This document shows, piece after piece, positions 1 through 10,679 of a stretch of DNA of 64,000 nt. The notes below the pieces were generated by a model. The model was not told the origin of the DNA, did not search any database, and saw only the letters and a program-made list of their open reading frames with translations. The translations under genes and the position numbers were made by a program. This DNA comes from CAVXTT01 sp963764685 (GTDB lineage: Bacteria; Bacteroidota; Ignavibacteria; Ignavibacteriales; Ignavibacteriaceae). Where the stretch lies: positions 186,001-250,000 of the forward strand of contig CAVXTT010000017.1 in NCBI GenBank assembly GCA_963764685.1, in the 5' to 3' direction. Every line of letters begins with the position of its first letter. The stretch's first letter is position 1.

Positions 1-1380
1 ATCGGGGGTGCCTTTTTTGTTGAAGCTAACAATCTTGAATATTATGCCAATATGAAGGTCAATCTGCAGGAAAATAATTTAACACTCGAACATATTACTA
101 TCCAGAACAGCACCGATACACCTGACGGTGGAACAATGACAGGAAGCGGAACAGCTAAGTTGGACAATATGGAAATTGTTTCCTCCTCATTTACAATGAA
201 CGGATCCCTTAAAATATTAAGTCCGAATTCAAAAACTGCAAGTGCATCAGTTTATGGTGACCTTGTAATTGCGACGGATGGAAATATTGAATTTACAATG
301 GGGGAGGAAGGATCAAATCTTAAAGCACCTATAATAGTAAAGAAGGCTAATCTTACATTCCCCCCCACACAAGGTGCTTATGAAAATAAAGCAGTGAATT
401 TTGTATATAAATATGCTGAAGATACTACTATTTCCCATCCGGTGGGAATGGACTTTGAATCTCTCGTTGAATTATCAAGGCAGAAAGGGCAGACGCAGGA
501 AATAAAAAACTCGGAAGAAAGTAAATTTGATTACACCATTGATATTAAATTGGAGAACGAAGCTAAAGTAATTTTTGTCTTGTCCAAAGAATTAAATCAG
601 AACCTTACGGCTGTACTCAAGGGTAATATAAGTTATTCATACATAGACGGAAAATCGATTGCAAAAGGAGAATTAAAACTGTTAGAAGGGTCTACATTGG
701 AATTTATTAAGACCCTCTCGGCTGACGGTTCGATCAAATTTGAAAATGAATTGAGCAACCCATTTTTAGATATTACTGCGACTTACCGCGACTATTATTA
801 CCCGGCCGATTCTTCTTCAGGTGCCCAGGAAATTCAGGTTGCTGTAAAAATCAAAATAAGAGGATTTCTAAACGAACTTGATAAAACATTTATCAGGGAA
901 GAAAATAATATTGCAGTTTATTATGGTGAATCCAATATTGAACAGGATACTCCTGATCCCACTAAAACACCCACGGATGCTATAATGTTCATCATAACTG
1001 GTAGATTTGCTTCCGATCTTTCTCAAAGTGAAAGAACAGATGCTGCCGGTCAATTTTCAGGAACGGCTACTGCAATGGCCGGTTCTTTACTCGGCGGATT
1101 TTTAAATAGACAGTTCGGGGATTATGTAAAAAGTGTTGAACTCCGGAAAGTAGGTACTGAAACCAAATTCAACCTTTCCGGACGGGTTAAGAATTTCAGG
1201 TATACAATCGGCGGTTCAACCGATGTGTTTGAAGATCTTAGCCAGGCTAATATAAAAATTGAATATCCTATTTTTGAGAACTTCTTACTGAGACTCGAAA
1301 GAAAAGAAGCAATAATGGAAAAAACTATAAACGCGGAAATGATAAACGAACTTGGCTTGAAGTACAGGTTCCAATTTTAA
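1..1380 (+). CDS. TamB-like translocation/assembly protein, C-terminal part (5' end outside window)
   Basis: The reading frame is open from base 1, so the first internal ATG (52) is not the start and the gene begins upstream of the window. The visible part is about 460 residues of beta-rich sequence. It has alternating hydrophobic strands and a phenylalanine end (KYRFQF), as expected for a protein whose C-terminus associates with the outer membrane. The pattern matches the C-terminal DUF490/TamB domain, a periplasm-spanning lipid-transport or barrel-assembly factor. A glycine/alanine-rich stretch near residue 345 (AMAGSLLGGFLNRQFGDYV) is typical of the TamB end region. The stop overlaps the rnr start (TAATG), so the two are probably co-transcribed. 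TamB assignment is by recognition; moderate certainty. Confidence 0.65.
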   Translation: MGGAFFVEANNLEYYANMKVNLQENNLTLEHITIQNSTDTPDGGTMTGSGTAKLDNMEIVSSSFTMNGSLKILSPNSKTASASVYGDLVIATDGNIEFTMGEEGSNLKAPIIVKKANLTFPPTQGAYENKAVNFVYKYAEDTTISHPVGMDFESLVELSRQKGQTQEIKNSEESKFDYTIDIKLENEAKVIFVLSKELNQNLTAVLKGNISYSYIDGKSIAKGELKLLEGSTLEFIKTLSADGSIKFENELSNPFLDITATYRDYYYPADSSSGAQEIQVAVKIKIRGFLNELDKTFIREENNIAVYYGESNIEQDTPDPTKTPTDAIMFIITGRFASDLSQSERTDAAGQFSGTATAMAGSLLGGFLNRQFGDYVKSVELRKVGTETKFNLSGRVKNFRYTIGGSTDVFEDLSQANIKIEYPIFENFLLRLERKEAIMEKTINAEMINELGLKYRFQF

Positions 1381-3482
1381 TGAAGAAAAAACTAATCTCT
1401 TTTTTTAAGAATCACCCGGATACAACCTTTCGGGCGAAAGATATTGCAAATAAGATTAACATTTCAGATGAGAGCGAATATTCTGCAATGAAATCCTTTC
1501 TCCACCAGTTGTATGAAGAAGATTATTTGACGAAGAACGGGAAAAGGTTCAAACTAAACTCCTCACACTCTGACGGAAACTTAACAGGCACATTGCAAGT
1601 AAACCAGGGTGGATTTGGATTTGTAGTCTTAAAAAATTCAAAATTGAAGGATATTTTCATAGCTGAAAGAAATTTAAACACTGCGTTTCACGGTGATCTT
1701 GTGGAAGTTTCTTTATTCGCTAAACAAAAAGGGAGAAACCTGGAAGGACAGATCACACGAATTATTAAAAGGAAGAGGGACGAGATAGTAGGTACTCTGC
1801 ATAAATCTAAGTCATTTTATTTTGTCAAACCGGATGAGCCGGAAATACACAAGGATATTTATGTGGACGGTGCAGAATTAAAAGGAGCGAAGGATGGGGA
1901 TAAAGTAATTATAGGAAATATTATTTGGGATAACCCGATGCTTAATCCCGAGGGGGATATTCTCGAGGTACTCGGGAAATCCGGAACGCACCAGACCGAA
2001 ATTATTAGTCTCGCAAGAGAATTTAATCTCTCTTACAAGTTTAACGAAAAAACTCTTAAGGAGGCCGATTCCATCAGCGGGGGAATAACTTCCGCCGAAT
2101 TAAGAAAAAGGGTTGATTTCCGGGATAAAGTTGTTTTTACCATTGATCCTGCTGATGCAAAAGATTTTGATGATGCACTTTCTGTTGAAACTTTAGAAAA
2201 TGGCAATCTCCGGGTGGGTATTCATATTGCTGATGTCGGCCATTATGTACAGCAAAATACCTCCCTGGATAAAGAAGCGCTGGAAAGAGGAAACAGTGTT
2301 TATCTTGTCGGTCAGGTTATCCCGATGCTTCCTGAAAAATTATCGAATAACATTTGTTCTCTCGTCCCATCTGAAGATCGTCTGACTTATTCGGTAATAG
2401 CAGAGTTCACAAGGAGAGGGAAAGTTGAAAATTATAAAATTAAAAAAACTGTCATAAACAGCCGGCGGAGATATTCATACGACGAGGTACAGGAAATAAT
2501 TGAAAATGAAGCGGGAGATTTTTATGAAGAAATCAAATTGCTCAATGATCTTGCGCAGATATTAAGGAAAAAAAGACTACGCGAGGGAAGTATAGATTTC
2601 TATACTCCGGAAGTAAAATTTGAACTCGATCCCGAAGGCCACCCGATCTCCATTTTCAAAAAAGAAATAATGGATAGTAACAGACTTATTGAAGAGTTTA
2701 TGCTGCTTGCAAATAAAATCGTTGCTCAACATATTGCACGTCCCGAATCCGGGCCTATAAGGGATTTCCTTTATCGGGTGCACGACAGACCTGATCCGGA
2801 AAAAATCGTTGAATTTTCTAAATTTGTTAAATCATTAGGATACAGTTTTGATCCCAATAATTCATCAAAGCAGAATCAGCTGCAGAAACTTATTCTTGCA
2901 GCAAGAAATACTGAAGAAGAAGCAGTAATAAACGAGCTGGCGATCCGGTCAATGGCAAAAGCCGTTTATTCCAGCAATAATATAGGGCATTACGGACTCG
3001 GATTTAAGTATTATACTCATTTCACTTCACCAATCAGACGTTATTCGGATCTTATGGTGCACCGTTTACTTTTTCATTATAACAATGATGGCAGTGTTAA
3101 AAATATTTATAACTCAGGCAGGATCGAAGAAATTTGCGACCACATCTCTCTAACCGAGAGAAATGCTGTTGATGCAGAACGGCTTTCTGTTAAACTAAAG
3201 CAAATAGAATATTTAACTGCGCATATTGGTGAGGAATTTCATGCTATTATTTCCGGTATCACACATTTCGGATTATTTGTTAAGATTACAGAAAATTTAG
3301 CAGAGGGGTTGATTAAACTTCGCGATCTTGAGGGGGATTATTTCGTTTATGATGAGAAGAAATATTCGCTTGTCGGAAGATCGTCCCGTAAACAATACAG
3401 GTTAGGGGATAAGGTACTGGTTAAGTTAATCAGAGCAGATCTGGACAAATCCGAATTAGATTTTATAATTGTAGAGGATTAA
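1380..3482 (+). CDS. rnr: Ribonuclease R
   Basis: A 700-residue RNase II/R-family 3'-5' exoribonuclease that degrades structured RNA in the cytoplasm. Order of domains: N-terminal winged helix (about 1-60), cold-shock/OB folds (about 65-230), RNB catalytic domain from about 245, and C-terminal S1 domain (about 610-700, GITHFGLFVKI). The metal-binding motif DPADAKDFDDA is present, with Asp256, Asp262, Asp264 and Asp265. The length is normal for RNase R without the long basic tail. The ATG shares one base with the preceding stop. The next gene begins 6 bases after the stop, so a three-gene operon with TamB and the surface protease is likely. Confidence 0.95.
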   Translation: MKKKLISFFKNHPDTTFRAKDIANKINISDESEYSAMKSFLHQLYEEDYLTKNGKRFKLNSSHSDGNLTGTLQVNQGGFGFVVLKNSKLKDIFIAERNLNTAFHGDLVEVSLFAKQKGRNLEGQITRIIKRKRDEIVGTLHKSKSFYFVKPDEPEIHKDIYVDGAELKGAKDGDKVIIGNIIWDNPMLNPEGDILEVLGKSGTHQTEIISLAREFNLSYKFNEKTLKEADSISGGITSAELRKRVDFRDKVVFTIDPADAKDFDDALSVETLENGNLRVGIHIADVGHYVQQNTSLDKEALERGNSVYLVGQVIPMLPEKLSNNICSLVPSEDRLTYSVIAEFTRRGKVENYKIKKTVINSRRRYSYDEVQEIIENEAGDFYEEIKLLNDLAQILRKKRLREGSIDFYTPEVKFELDPEGHPISIFKKEIMDSNRLIEEFMLLANKIVAQHIARPESGPIRDFLYRVHDRPDPEKIVEFSKFVKSLGYSFDPNNSSKQNQLQKLILAARNTEEEAVINELAIRSMAKAVYSSNNIGHYGLGFKYYTHFTSPIRRYSDLMVHRLLFHYNNDGSVKNIYNSGRIEEICDHISLTERNAVDAERLSVKLKQIEYLTAHIGEEFHAIISGITHFGLFVKITENLAEGLIKLRDLEGDYFVYDEKKYSLVGRSSRKQYRLGDKVLVKLIRADLDKSELDFIIVED

Positions 3483-3488
3483 GTTAAA

Positions 3489-6400
3489 ATGATCAGAAAA
3501 GTTCTCGGCATATCCTTTTTGTTATTATTATTCAGCACAACCGGTTTTGCGCAATTCGGTAAGAACAAAGTACAGCATAAAGATTATACCTGGTATTTTA
3601 TTCAGACATCCCATTTTGACATATATTTTTCGCAAGATGGTTCCACCTTAACTGAATTTACCGCACGTGCCGCTGAAGATGCTCTTGCATTAATTCAGAA
3701 CAGTTTTGATTACAAAATAAACAACCGTATAACAATAATTGTCTATAATTCAACAAATGAGTTTCAGGAAACAAATGTAATTGACCAGGACCTGAGCGAA
3801 GGCATCGAAGGTTTTACGGAATTATTTAAGAACAGGGTAGTTATACAGTTTACAGGTTCTTATAAAAAATTCAGGCACCTTATTCATCATGAACTTACTC
3901 ACGCTGTAATGAATGATTTGTATTTTGGCGGTTCACTCCAGAATGTCATCTCGAACAATATAAATCTAAATATTCCGCAGTGGTTCTCAGAAGGAATGGC
4001 TGAGTACCAGGCTCTGGGCTGGGACATCGATACAGATATGTTTATACGGGATGCTGCAATAAGCGGATACCTTCCGGATATAAATAATCTGAGCGGTTAT
4101 TTTGCATACCGCGGTGGTCAGTCTGTCCTCTATTATATTTCTAAAAAATACGGCAAAGAAAAAATTGGTGAAATAGTAAATAAAGTTAAGGGCATCAGGA
4201 AGTGTTGAAGAGGCGATTAAAAATTCAATAGGACTTGATTTCATGGAGTTGAATGAAAAATGGAAAAAAGAAGTTAAACAGGAATATTGGCCTGATATAG
4301 TGCTTAGAAAAGATCCGGATGAATTTGCAAAAAGATTAACAGACCATCGTAAGGACGGCGGTTTTTATAATACCAGTCCTGCAATTTCTCCTCAGGGAGA
4401 CAAAATAGTATTTCTATCGAACCGTGATACCTACTTTGATGTTTATTTAATGAACGCCATTGACGGGCAGATAATCAAAAAACTGGTTGAAGGGAACAGG
4501 ACTGCAGACTTTGAAGAGCTTAATATTCTTACTCCAGGTTTAACCTGGTCACCGGATGGCAGGCGTATCGCTTTATCAGCAAAGAGCGGCGTGTGGGATG
4601 TAATATATCTCATTGATATAGAGAGTGAAGAAAGAGAAATACTCCCCTTAAAATTCGAAGGGATCAGAAGCGTTATCTGGTCGCCTGACGGTAACCAACT
4701 CGGCTTTATAGGTCAGAATGCCAGGGAATCAGATATTTATTTATATGACCTTACTACTAAAGAACTTAAGAATCTGACGAATGATATTTTTTCTGATCTC
4801 GATCCGGTATGGTCACCGGATGGGAAATTTATATACTTTTCTTCAGACAGAAAAGATCATCTCGGGAATGAAGTACTGCCGGATACTTTTAAAATCTATG
4901 ATTATGATTATTCACAACTTGATCTTTATTCACTTGAGATAACAACGGGAGTGATGAAACGGATTACTGATATGCCCGGAAGTGAGGAGACTTCCCCGGC
5001 CATCAGTCCTGACGGGAAAACGTTAATGTTTGTGTCTGATGTAAACGGGATCAATAACTTTTATAAAAAACAAATTTCTTCAGGTGAACCGGAAGGAGAT
5101 ACTTATACCCCTGTTACAAATTCTTTAACCGGATTGTATCAGCTTTCAATTTCCAGGGATGGACAAAAAGCTACCTTTTCAACTTTATACCAGTCGGCTT
5201 TTAATATCTTCCTGTTGAATAACCCATTTGAAACAACTGTAGACAGTTCGAATATTCTGCCGACGGTATATATCGAGAAGCTTAAAAATAATTCTGAAGA
5301 TAAGCTGCTTGTTCCTGAAACCAAAGACTCAGCTCAGGACAGCAACAGCATCTTTTTTACAGGAGAATTTGTAGATACTACTAAATCATACAGTGACTCC
5401 CTTAAAAACAGTTACAATAATTATGTATTCGGCGGTAATGCAAATAACACCGATTCTACAAAACACCTCGAGTTTAATCCTGCGGATAATTTTGATCAGA
5501 ACGGAAATTATAAAGTCAATAAGTATAAAATTTCTTTTTCCCCGGATCTTATATATGCTAATGCAGGTTTCAGTTCGTTATACGGACTGCAGGGGAATAC
5601 GATCATTTCTTTCAGTGATGTACTTGGAAATCACCGGCTTATCGGAGTGACAAGCCTCCAGATCGATTTAAAGAATAGTGATTATGGTCTCGCATATTAT
5701 TATCTGCCCGGGAGACTCGATTATGGAGTAGAAGCCTTCCACACTGCAGAGTTTGTATTCCTGTCGAGAGGATTCAGGGATTATTTGTATAGATTCAGAA
5801 ACTACGGTGCGGTGCTGTCAATGAGTTATCCTATAAATCGATTTTATAGAGTTGATGCAGGCCTGAGCTGGCTTAATGTTTCACAGGATAACCTCGACGA
5901 TCCGAATGAACCAACACAGAAGGTTGATTATATTATTCCCGGTCTTAGTTTTACCCACGACAATGTGCTATATGGGTACACTTCACCGGTAGACGGAACA
6001 CGATACAGGTTTGATGTATTTGGAAACCCCGGAATGACGCATAAACAGTATAGTTTTTATTCGGTTAAAGGAGATTACAGGACTTATTTTCTGATGGGTA
6101 CCGATTATTCTTTTGCCTTCAGACTTAGCGGAGGGGTATCCGGGGGTAATAATCCGCAAAGATTCTTTATCGGCGGTATTGAGAATTGGATAAACAGACG
6201 GTTTGCCCACGGGGGTATACCGATTAATTCTGCATCCGATTTCGCATTCCTGACTGAAGTTCTCCCCTTAAGGGGTTTTGATTATGCAGAAAGAATAGGT
6301 ACTAAATTCGGACTAATGAATATGGAATTCAGATTTCCATTGATCAGGTACCTGGTAACCGGTGCACTGCCAATATTATTCAGCAACATTCTGGGAACAG

Positions 6401-6624
6401 CTTTCGTAGATATGGGAACCGCCTGGACTAATAATGATCAACTCAGACTGTTCGAAAGAAACGTAAGTAATAATATAGTCTCAAAAGATCTTCTGATGGG
6501 AACCGGAGTAGGAGCAAGAATATTTTTCCTTTACTTCCTTCTGCGGTTTGATGTTGCCTGGGCTTATTATGTCGATCACTTTTCAAGTCCCCGATTTTAT
6601 TTCTCCCTGGGAGCAGACTTTTAA
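3489..6624 (+). CDS. Surface metalloprotease: Peptidase-MA domain + TolB-type propeller + outer-membrane barrel (one frameshift)
   Basis: Two adjacent frames form one protein of about 1044 residues. The frame changes by +1 near 4190 (an extra G in AAGGGC); corrected, the sequence reads through SVEEAIKNSIGLDFMELNEK. Residues 1-22 are a signal peptide. A gluzincin-type zinc site follows: HHELTHA near residue 133 and the downstream glutamate in FSEGMAEY. Next come several PD40/TolB WD-like repeats (TWSPDGRRIAL, VWSPDGKFIYF, AISPDGKTLMF). The last third resembles the Omp85/surface-antigen barrel and ends in FYFSLGADF. The family's substrate is unknown. The predicted form is an outer-membrane barrel carrying a propeller and a protease. 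The interruption is more likely a sequence error than decay, because both halves are otherwise intact. Confidence 0.8.
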
Positions 6625-6630
6625 ATTTAG

Positions 6631-6669
6631 GCGGGCAGCTTATTCTGCCTGCTTAGTATTCTTTTTTAT
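6631..6669. terminator. Hairpin between convergent genes
   Basis: An inverted repeat GCGGGCAG / CTGCCTGC with a 6-base loop lies just after the surface-protease stop and over the last codons of the minus-strand zinc-ribbon gene. It is followed by a T-rich stretch on the plus strand. Probable terminator for the plus-strand operon. Confidence 0.5.
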
Positions 6670-6933
6670 TTTTTCTCCTTTACCCGAATCTGTTTTTAAA
6701 TCAGGAGATGGTTCAGCACCTTCTTTTTTAGCAGGCTTTTTACCGGTATTTTTCATCTTATAATCAGTATGATAAAATCCTGACCCCTTGAAAATTGGGC
6801 CTGCCCCCATACCGATAAGCCGTTTAACTTTTCCCCCGCACGAAGGGCAGAAGTTAACGGGTTCGTCATTCATTTTCTGAAAAAGTTCGAACTCATAACC
6901 GCAATTGGTACACCTATAGTCGTAATGTGGCAT
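6640..6933 (-). CDS. FmdB-family zinc-ribbon protein
   Basis: A 97-residue protein starting MPHYDYRC, the classic opening of the FmdB/CxxC_CxxC_SSSS family. It carries CTNCG near residue 9 and CPSCGG near residue 35, which together form a zinc ribbon. The tail is lysine-rich and low-complexity. The family is often called a putative regulatory protein, but its true role is unknown. It stands alone, convergent with the operon to its right-hand end. Confidence 0.85.
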   Translation of the reverse strand: MPHYDYRCTNCGYEFELFQKMNDEPVNFCPSCGGKVKRLIGMGAGPIFKGSGFYHTDYKMKNTGKKPAKKEGAEPSPDLKTDSGKGEKIKKNTKQAE

Positions 6934-7028
6934 TTAATCTTTCTAAAATCGAATGGAACTTAATGAAAATCAATAAAAAATTCTATAACTTACCTTATAC
7001 CGTTTTCTAATAAATCCGGAAATCAACC

Positions 7029-7686
7029 TTGAAAAAATTCTTAATTCTTCCTTTCCTGTTAATAATACCGGCTTGCTTAAATTATATTCAGGACGTTAAT
7101 CTTTATCCGGATGGTTCAGGTATAATGAAAATAAAGTACTGGATGAAGTACTCTGATACATCCAGCAGTGTTTTATATGATAGGCTTGGGATTTTTAACG
7201 TAGACTCCATAAGGAATCATTTTACATCCCCCCACATAGATATTGAAAATGTCGAGGTCGATCAGGGATACGGCCGACAGTACTACACAGGCATTTATCG
7301 ATTTATCCTTTGCCCATATTGATTCCTTAAATGAGAGTAAAGCATTTGCCGAAGCTGATTTCTCTTTTACAGACGGAGCCCCCGGGCAAAAGGTCTTTTC
7401 ACAGTTCATACCCCCTATCGCCACCGGTTTTGGAATTGACGGACGTATTTTCAGGGTAACTTATAAGTATACTTTTTCTGGGGATATAATAACACACAAC
7501 GCAACCAGAATTGAAAAAAGAACTCTTGTCTGGGACTACAGCCTCGCTGAATTAGGAAATGGAAAAACAATCTCAGTTACATTCCGCCCGTTCAAATTAA
7601 AAGAAACACCCTACTGGATATATATTTTATCGGGAGTGGTTCTTTTAATCGTCATCGTGTTCCTTTTCAGGAAAAAGAAGGATTAA
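7029..7686 (+). CDS. Membrane-anchored lipoprotein of unknown function (one frameshift)
   Basis: About 218 residues after removal of one extra G near 7269 (CAGGGATACG for CAGGATACG). The N-terminus is a lipoprotein signal with lipobox IPAC at residues 14-17. Near the C-terminus there is one membrane helix (PYWIYILSGVVLLIVIVFLF) followed by a basic KKKD end. The middle is a beta-rich domain beginning NLYPDGSGIMKIKY. Having both a lipid anchor and a C-terminal helix is unusual. I do not recognise the family. Because the first part ends in the other frame at 7322, automated calling would split it into two short genes. Confidence 0.6.
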
Positions 7687-7897
7687 TTGGCCTTTTCCAG
7701 CGTTTGAATTATCGCATTTCTGTCCCAAATGATGAAATAAGAAAATTAAAAAAGAGCAATAAAATTATATACAATTCTTGCTTTTGCACCCGGAATATCG
7801 GAATTATGCAAATGTTTATAAGAACAGGGGATCAGACAACTCCTATTGGATTTAATGAAACAACCCGGAAAGATCTAACTAAACATTTATTTCCAGG

Positions 7898-8010
7898 CCT
7901 ATCTCTCCTGGTACCCAACCCCTATAACCTCAATACAATCCTTCTTCGAAGGTAATGTTATAGTAGGAGTTTAGTAGGACATAGTAGGAGTTGTGTAGGG
8001 GTTAGAGGCT
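7898..8010. repeat. Degenerate short-period repeat (TAGTAGGA units)
   Basis: TAGTAGGA occurs at 7961, 7972 and 7982, and a variant (TGTAGGGG) at 7994, giving a period of 10-12 bases. To the left, CCT-containing segments at 7898-7942 may form a weak opposite arm around the small hairpin CCTT-CTTCG-AAGG. The 7687-8373 interval holds no gene I can support apart from this array, a possible small peptide (8187-8285) and the prs promoter. Confidence 0.5.
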
Positions 8011-8186
8011 TATAATTATTAGGTGCCAGGTCAAATCTTATTTAATATTGTGAAGATTTTCCCTAATTACTCTTCCCTCGGTTCCATTGAGTTCTTTGGA
8101 GACTCAAGAGACTTATGGTTAAATAATTCAGTTAAGCCTTGGAGGATTTTTCGTTCAAAGCGATAAATTTATTTTAATATAACAGA

Positions 8187-8285
8187 TTGAAATTGAAAAA
8201 AGAAGAAATCTATCAAATACTAACGATTATCGGACTTTTTTTATTTAATTATAATTTATCCAGGACGGTAATGAATTATCGTTAA
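8187..8285 (+). other. Possible 32-residue membrane peptide, TTG start
   Basis: An open frame with TTG start reads LKLKKEEIYQILTIIGLFLF then a short tail: a basic head and one hydrophobic segment. It aligns without gaps for about 75 bases to another short frame at 44532-44624 (about three quarters identical by eye), which encodes a similar basic-plus-hydrophobic peptide. No clear ribosome binding site is visible. It may equally be a shared non-coding element upstream of prs. Confidence 0.25.
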
Positions 8286-8311
8286 GAAAAGTCTCCAAAG
8301 TCTGATATTTA

Positions 8312-8340
8312 TTGACATACCAGAGGGTTTTTTTTATATT
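8312..8340 (+). promoter_or_regulatory. Probable promoter of prs
   Basis: TTGACA (8312-8317), a 17-base spacer and TATATT (8335-8340) match a sigma-70 type promoter. It lies 33 bases before the GTG start of prs. An imperfect inverted repeat (TAACGAT ... ATCGTTA) lies about 30-90 bases further upstream. Confidence 0.6.
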
Positions 8341-8373
8341 TATTGTCTGTTTTGAAATAAATATTAGCCGAAA

Positions 8374-9323
8374 GTGGCTGCAAATACATTTAAGATCTTT
8401 TCGGGTAGCTCAAATTTACCCCTGGCATCCAAAATAGCCCAAAAGCTGAATATGTCCCTCGGACACGTTGAGCTTAAAAGGTTTAGTGATGGTGAAATTT
8501 GGGTCAAGTACGGTGAAAATATCCGCGGTTCGGATGTTTTTATCGTTCAGTCGACTAATCCTCCGGCTGAAAATTTAATTGAATTATTGATAATGGTTGA
8601 TGCTGCAAAGCGTGCATCTGCCAATCAGAATTACAGCAGTCATTCCTTATTTCGGTTACTCCCGACAGGATAGAAAAGATCAACCGAGGGTTTCAATAAC
8701 AGCTAAGCTTGTTGCCAATTTAATAACAGGTGCAGGTGCTGACAGGGTAATGACAATGGATCTGCACGCTTCACAGATACAGGGATTCTTTGATATCCCG
8801 TTTGACCACTTGTATGGGTCATCCATTTTTATAAATCTTTTTAATGACCTTGCCGGAAACCTTGCTGTGGTTTCACCTGATGTTGGAGGAATTAAAATGG
8901 CAAGATCATATGCAAAAAGACTGGATGCCGGACTTAGTTGTAATTGATAAACGCAGACCAAGACAAAACCTTGCAGAAGTGGTTCATATTATTGGAAGTG
9001 TTGAGCATAAGGATGTTATTCTTGTTGATGATCTGATTGATACCGCGGGAACTTTTGTCGGTGCCATCGAAGCTCTGAAAAAAAACGGGGCAAGAAATAT
9101 ATACGGCGCAGTTACCCACCCGGTTTTTTCAGGACCTGCTTACGACAGGCTGAATAATTCTCAGCTTACTAAACTTTTTGTTGCGGACACGATCCCATTA
9201 AAGTGGGAACATAAGACAGATAAAATTCAGGTAATTACGGCATCGGATATTTTTGCCGAGGCTATTTCAAGAACCTACAATAATGAATCAATCAGTTCAT
9301 TGTTCGATGTAGATAAAGGATAA
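8374..9323 (+). CDS. prs: Ribose-phosphate pyrophosphokinase (PRPP synthetase), two frameshifts
   Basis: Makes phosphoribosyl pyrophosphate from ribose 5-phosphate and ATP for nucleotide, His and Trp synthesis; cytosolic. Three overlapping frames give one standard 315-residue enzyme if one extra base is removed near 8630 (restoring RITAVIPYFGYSRQDRK) and one near 8931 (restoring KRLDADLVVIDKRR). The start is GTG at 8374 (MAANTFKIFSGSSN). The PRPP-binding loop is seen as VILVDDLIDTAGT, and the MTMDLHASQIQGFF segment is conserved. The gene is normally essential and heads the prs-rplY-pth cluster, so the shifts are very likely errors in the sequence. Confidence 0.92.
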
Positions 9324-9338
9324 ATCGTTGGAGTTAAT

Positions 9339-9981
9339 ATGGAAAAAGTAGTTTTAGAGGCAAATATAAGAGATCAGTTCAGCAAGGGTGTCAATAACCG
9401 CCTTAGAAAAGAAGGAAGGGTACCCGGAATATTTTATTCAAAGCATAATGAACCTATCCCCATTGATGTTGTAGAAAAAAACCTGAATCCCCTGGTATTT
9501 ACTGCAAAGACACATTTGTTGTCATTGAAGACAAACAATGGTCAGGAATTCGATTGTATTATAAAAGACATTCAATTTGATCCCGTAACCGACCGTGTTC
9601 TGCATTTCGACCTGTTTGGTCTGACCAAAGGGGAGAAGATTCAGATAGAGGTCCCAATTCAATTCATCGGGGCCCCTGTAGGAATTAAAGAGGGGGGAAT
9701 TCTTCAGCAGATCCTTCATAAACTGGATGTCGAATGTATGCCTAAGGATATTCCCCAATATCTTAAAATTGAAATCGGTCGAATTAAAACTGGGAGATGC
9801 GATACACGTACACGATCTTAGTTATGAAAATATCGAGATATTAAACACCCCGGAAACAGTTGTTGTTGCCGTTACCCATCCGAAGGTAGAAAAAGTTGCA
9901 GCCGAAGAAGAAGCTGCTGCTGCTGCACCTGTAGAGCCTGAAGTAATCGGCAAGGGTAAAGAAAAAGAAGAGACCGAATAA
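9339..9981 (+). CDS. rplY: Ribosomal protein L25 (TL5/CTC family), one frameshift
   Basis: A 5S rRNA-binding protein of the long CTC form, about 213 residues when one extra G is removed near 9778 (ATCGGTCGAA for ATCGTCGAA). It begins MEKVVLEANIRDQFSKGVNN with the typical RKEGRVPGIFYSK segment. The C-terminal beta domain contains LKLGDAIHVHDL. The tail is acidic and alanine-rich. It lies 15 bases after prs and 3 bases before pth, the usual prs-rplY-pth arrangement. Confidence 0.9.
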
Positions 9982-9984
9982 TTC

Positions 9985-10575
9985 TTGCGTGCTGTTATCG
10001 GCATAGGGAATCCTGGTTCCCGATACCTCAGGAACAGACACAATGCAGGTTTCTTACTCCTGGATTTTTTTGCCCTGGAAAAATCTCTTTCATTTAAACC
10101 TTCCACCGGCGATTACCATTACACCCGTGCTGATATAGATTCTTCTGAATTTATACTGGTCAAACCGTCAGGATATGTAAACAGAAGCGGCATCGCTGCC
10201 CTGCAGGTTAAAGAAAAATATAACCTCGATGTTAAAGAAATTCTGGTACTGGTCGATGACATCAATCTTCCGGCAGCTCAGATACGTGTCAGGGAAAGCG
10301 GCGGGGATGGGGGACATAACGGAGTCGGTTCAATAATTTATCATCTTGAATCAGATCAATTTTCCCGGATACGTATGGGAATAGGAAATGAGTTTGAAAA
10401 AGGGAAAATGGCTGATTATGTACTTGAAGATTTTACAGATGAAGAATTGATTCAGCTGAAGGCATCATTTCAGATAGCTTGTGCCCTTATAAATGAGTTT
10501 ATTACCGGGGGAGTAAAGAAAATGCTGGATTATAACAGCAAAATTCCCGGTCTCAATAATTCTGCTGAGAAATGA
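9985..10575 (+). CDS. pth: Peptidyl-tRNA hydrolase
   Basis: A 196-residue Pth family enzyme that releases peptides from stalled peptidyl-tRNA. It opens with IGIGNPGSRYLRNRHNAGF, including the conserved Asn and catalytic His of NxRHNxG. VDDINLPAAQIRVRESGGDGGHNG carries the second signature (read here as two joined motifs). The start codon is TTG, 3 bases after the rplY stop, so translation is probably coupled. Confidence 0.93.
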   Translation: MRAVIGIGNPGSRYLRNRHNAGFLLLDFFALEKSLSFKPSTGDYHYTRADIDSSEFILVKPSGYVNRSGIAALQVKEKYNLDVKEILVLVDDINLPAAQIRVRESGGDGGHNGVGSIIYHLESDQFSRIRMGIGNEFEKGKMADYVLEDFTDEELIQLKASFQIACALINEFITGGVKKMLDYNSKIPGLNNSAEK

Positions 10576-10679
10576 AATCATAATTAAGCCTTTGGTCGAA
10601 AAAAAACGTCCCAAATGCTTAAAAATATTTGTAAATTCTCCTTAAAATAAATAAATTAACATCTGTTCTTAAATTTTTA

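Noticed and set aside
5983..6210. Minus-strand frames inside the surface protease and similar frames inside other long genes
   Set aside because: They are antisense shadows of well-supported genes.
7704..7955. Open frame of 83 codons after the lipoprotein gene
   Set aside because: No recognisable protein features, composition like the non-coding surroundings, and it runs into the repeat array.
8600..8950. Programmed frameshifting in prs
   Set aside because: No slippery site or pseudoknot seen, there are two separate shifts, and the same kind of shift occurs in unrelated genes.
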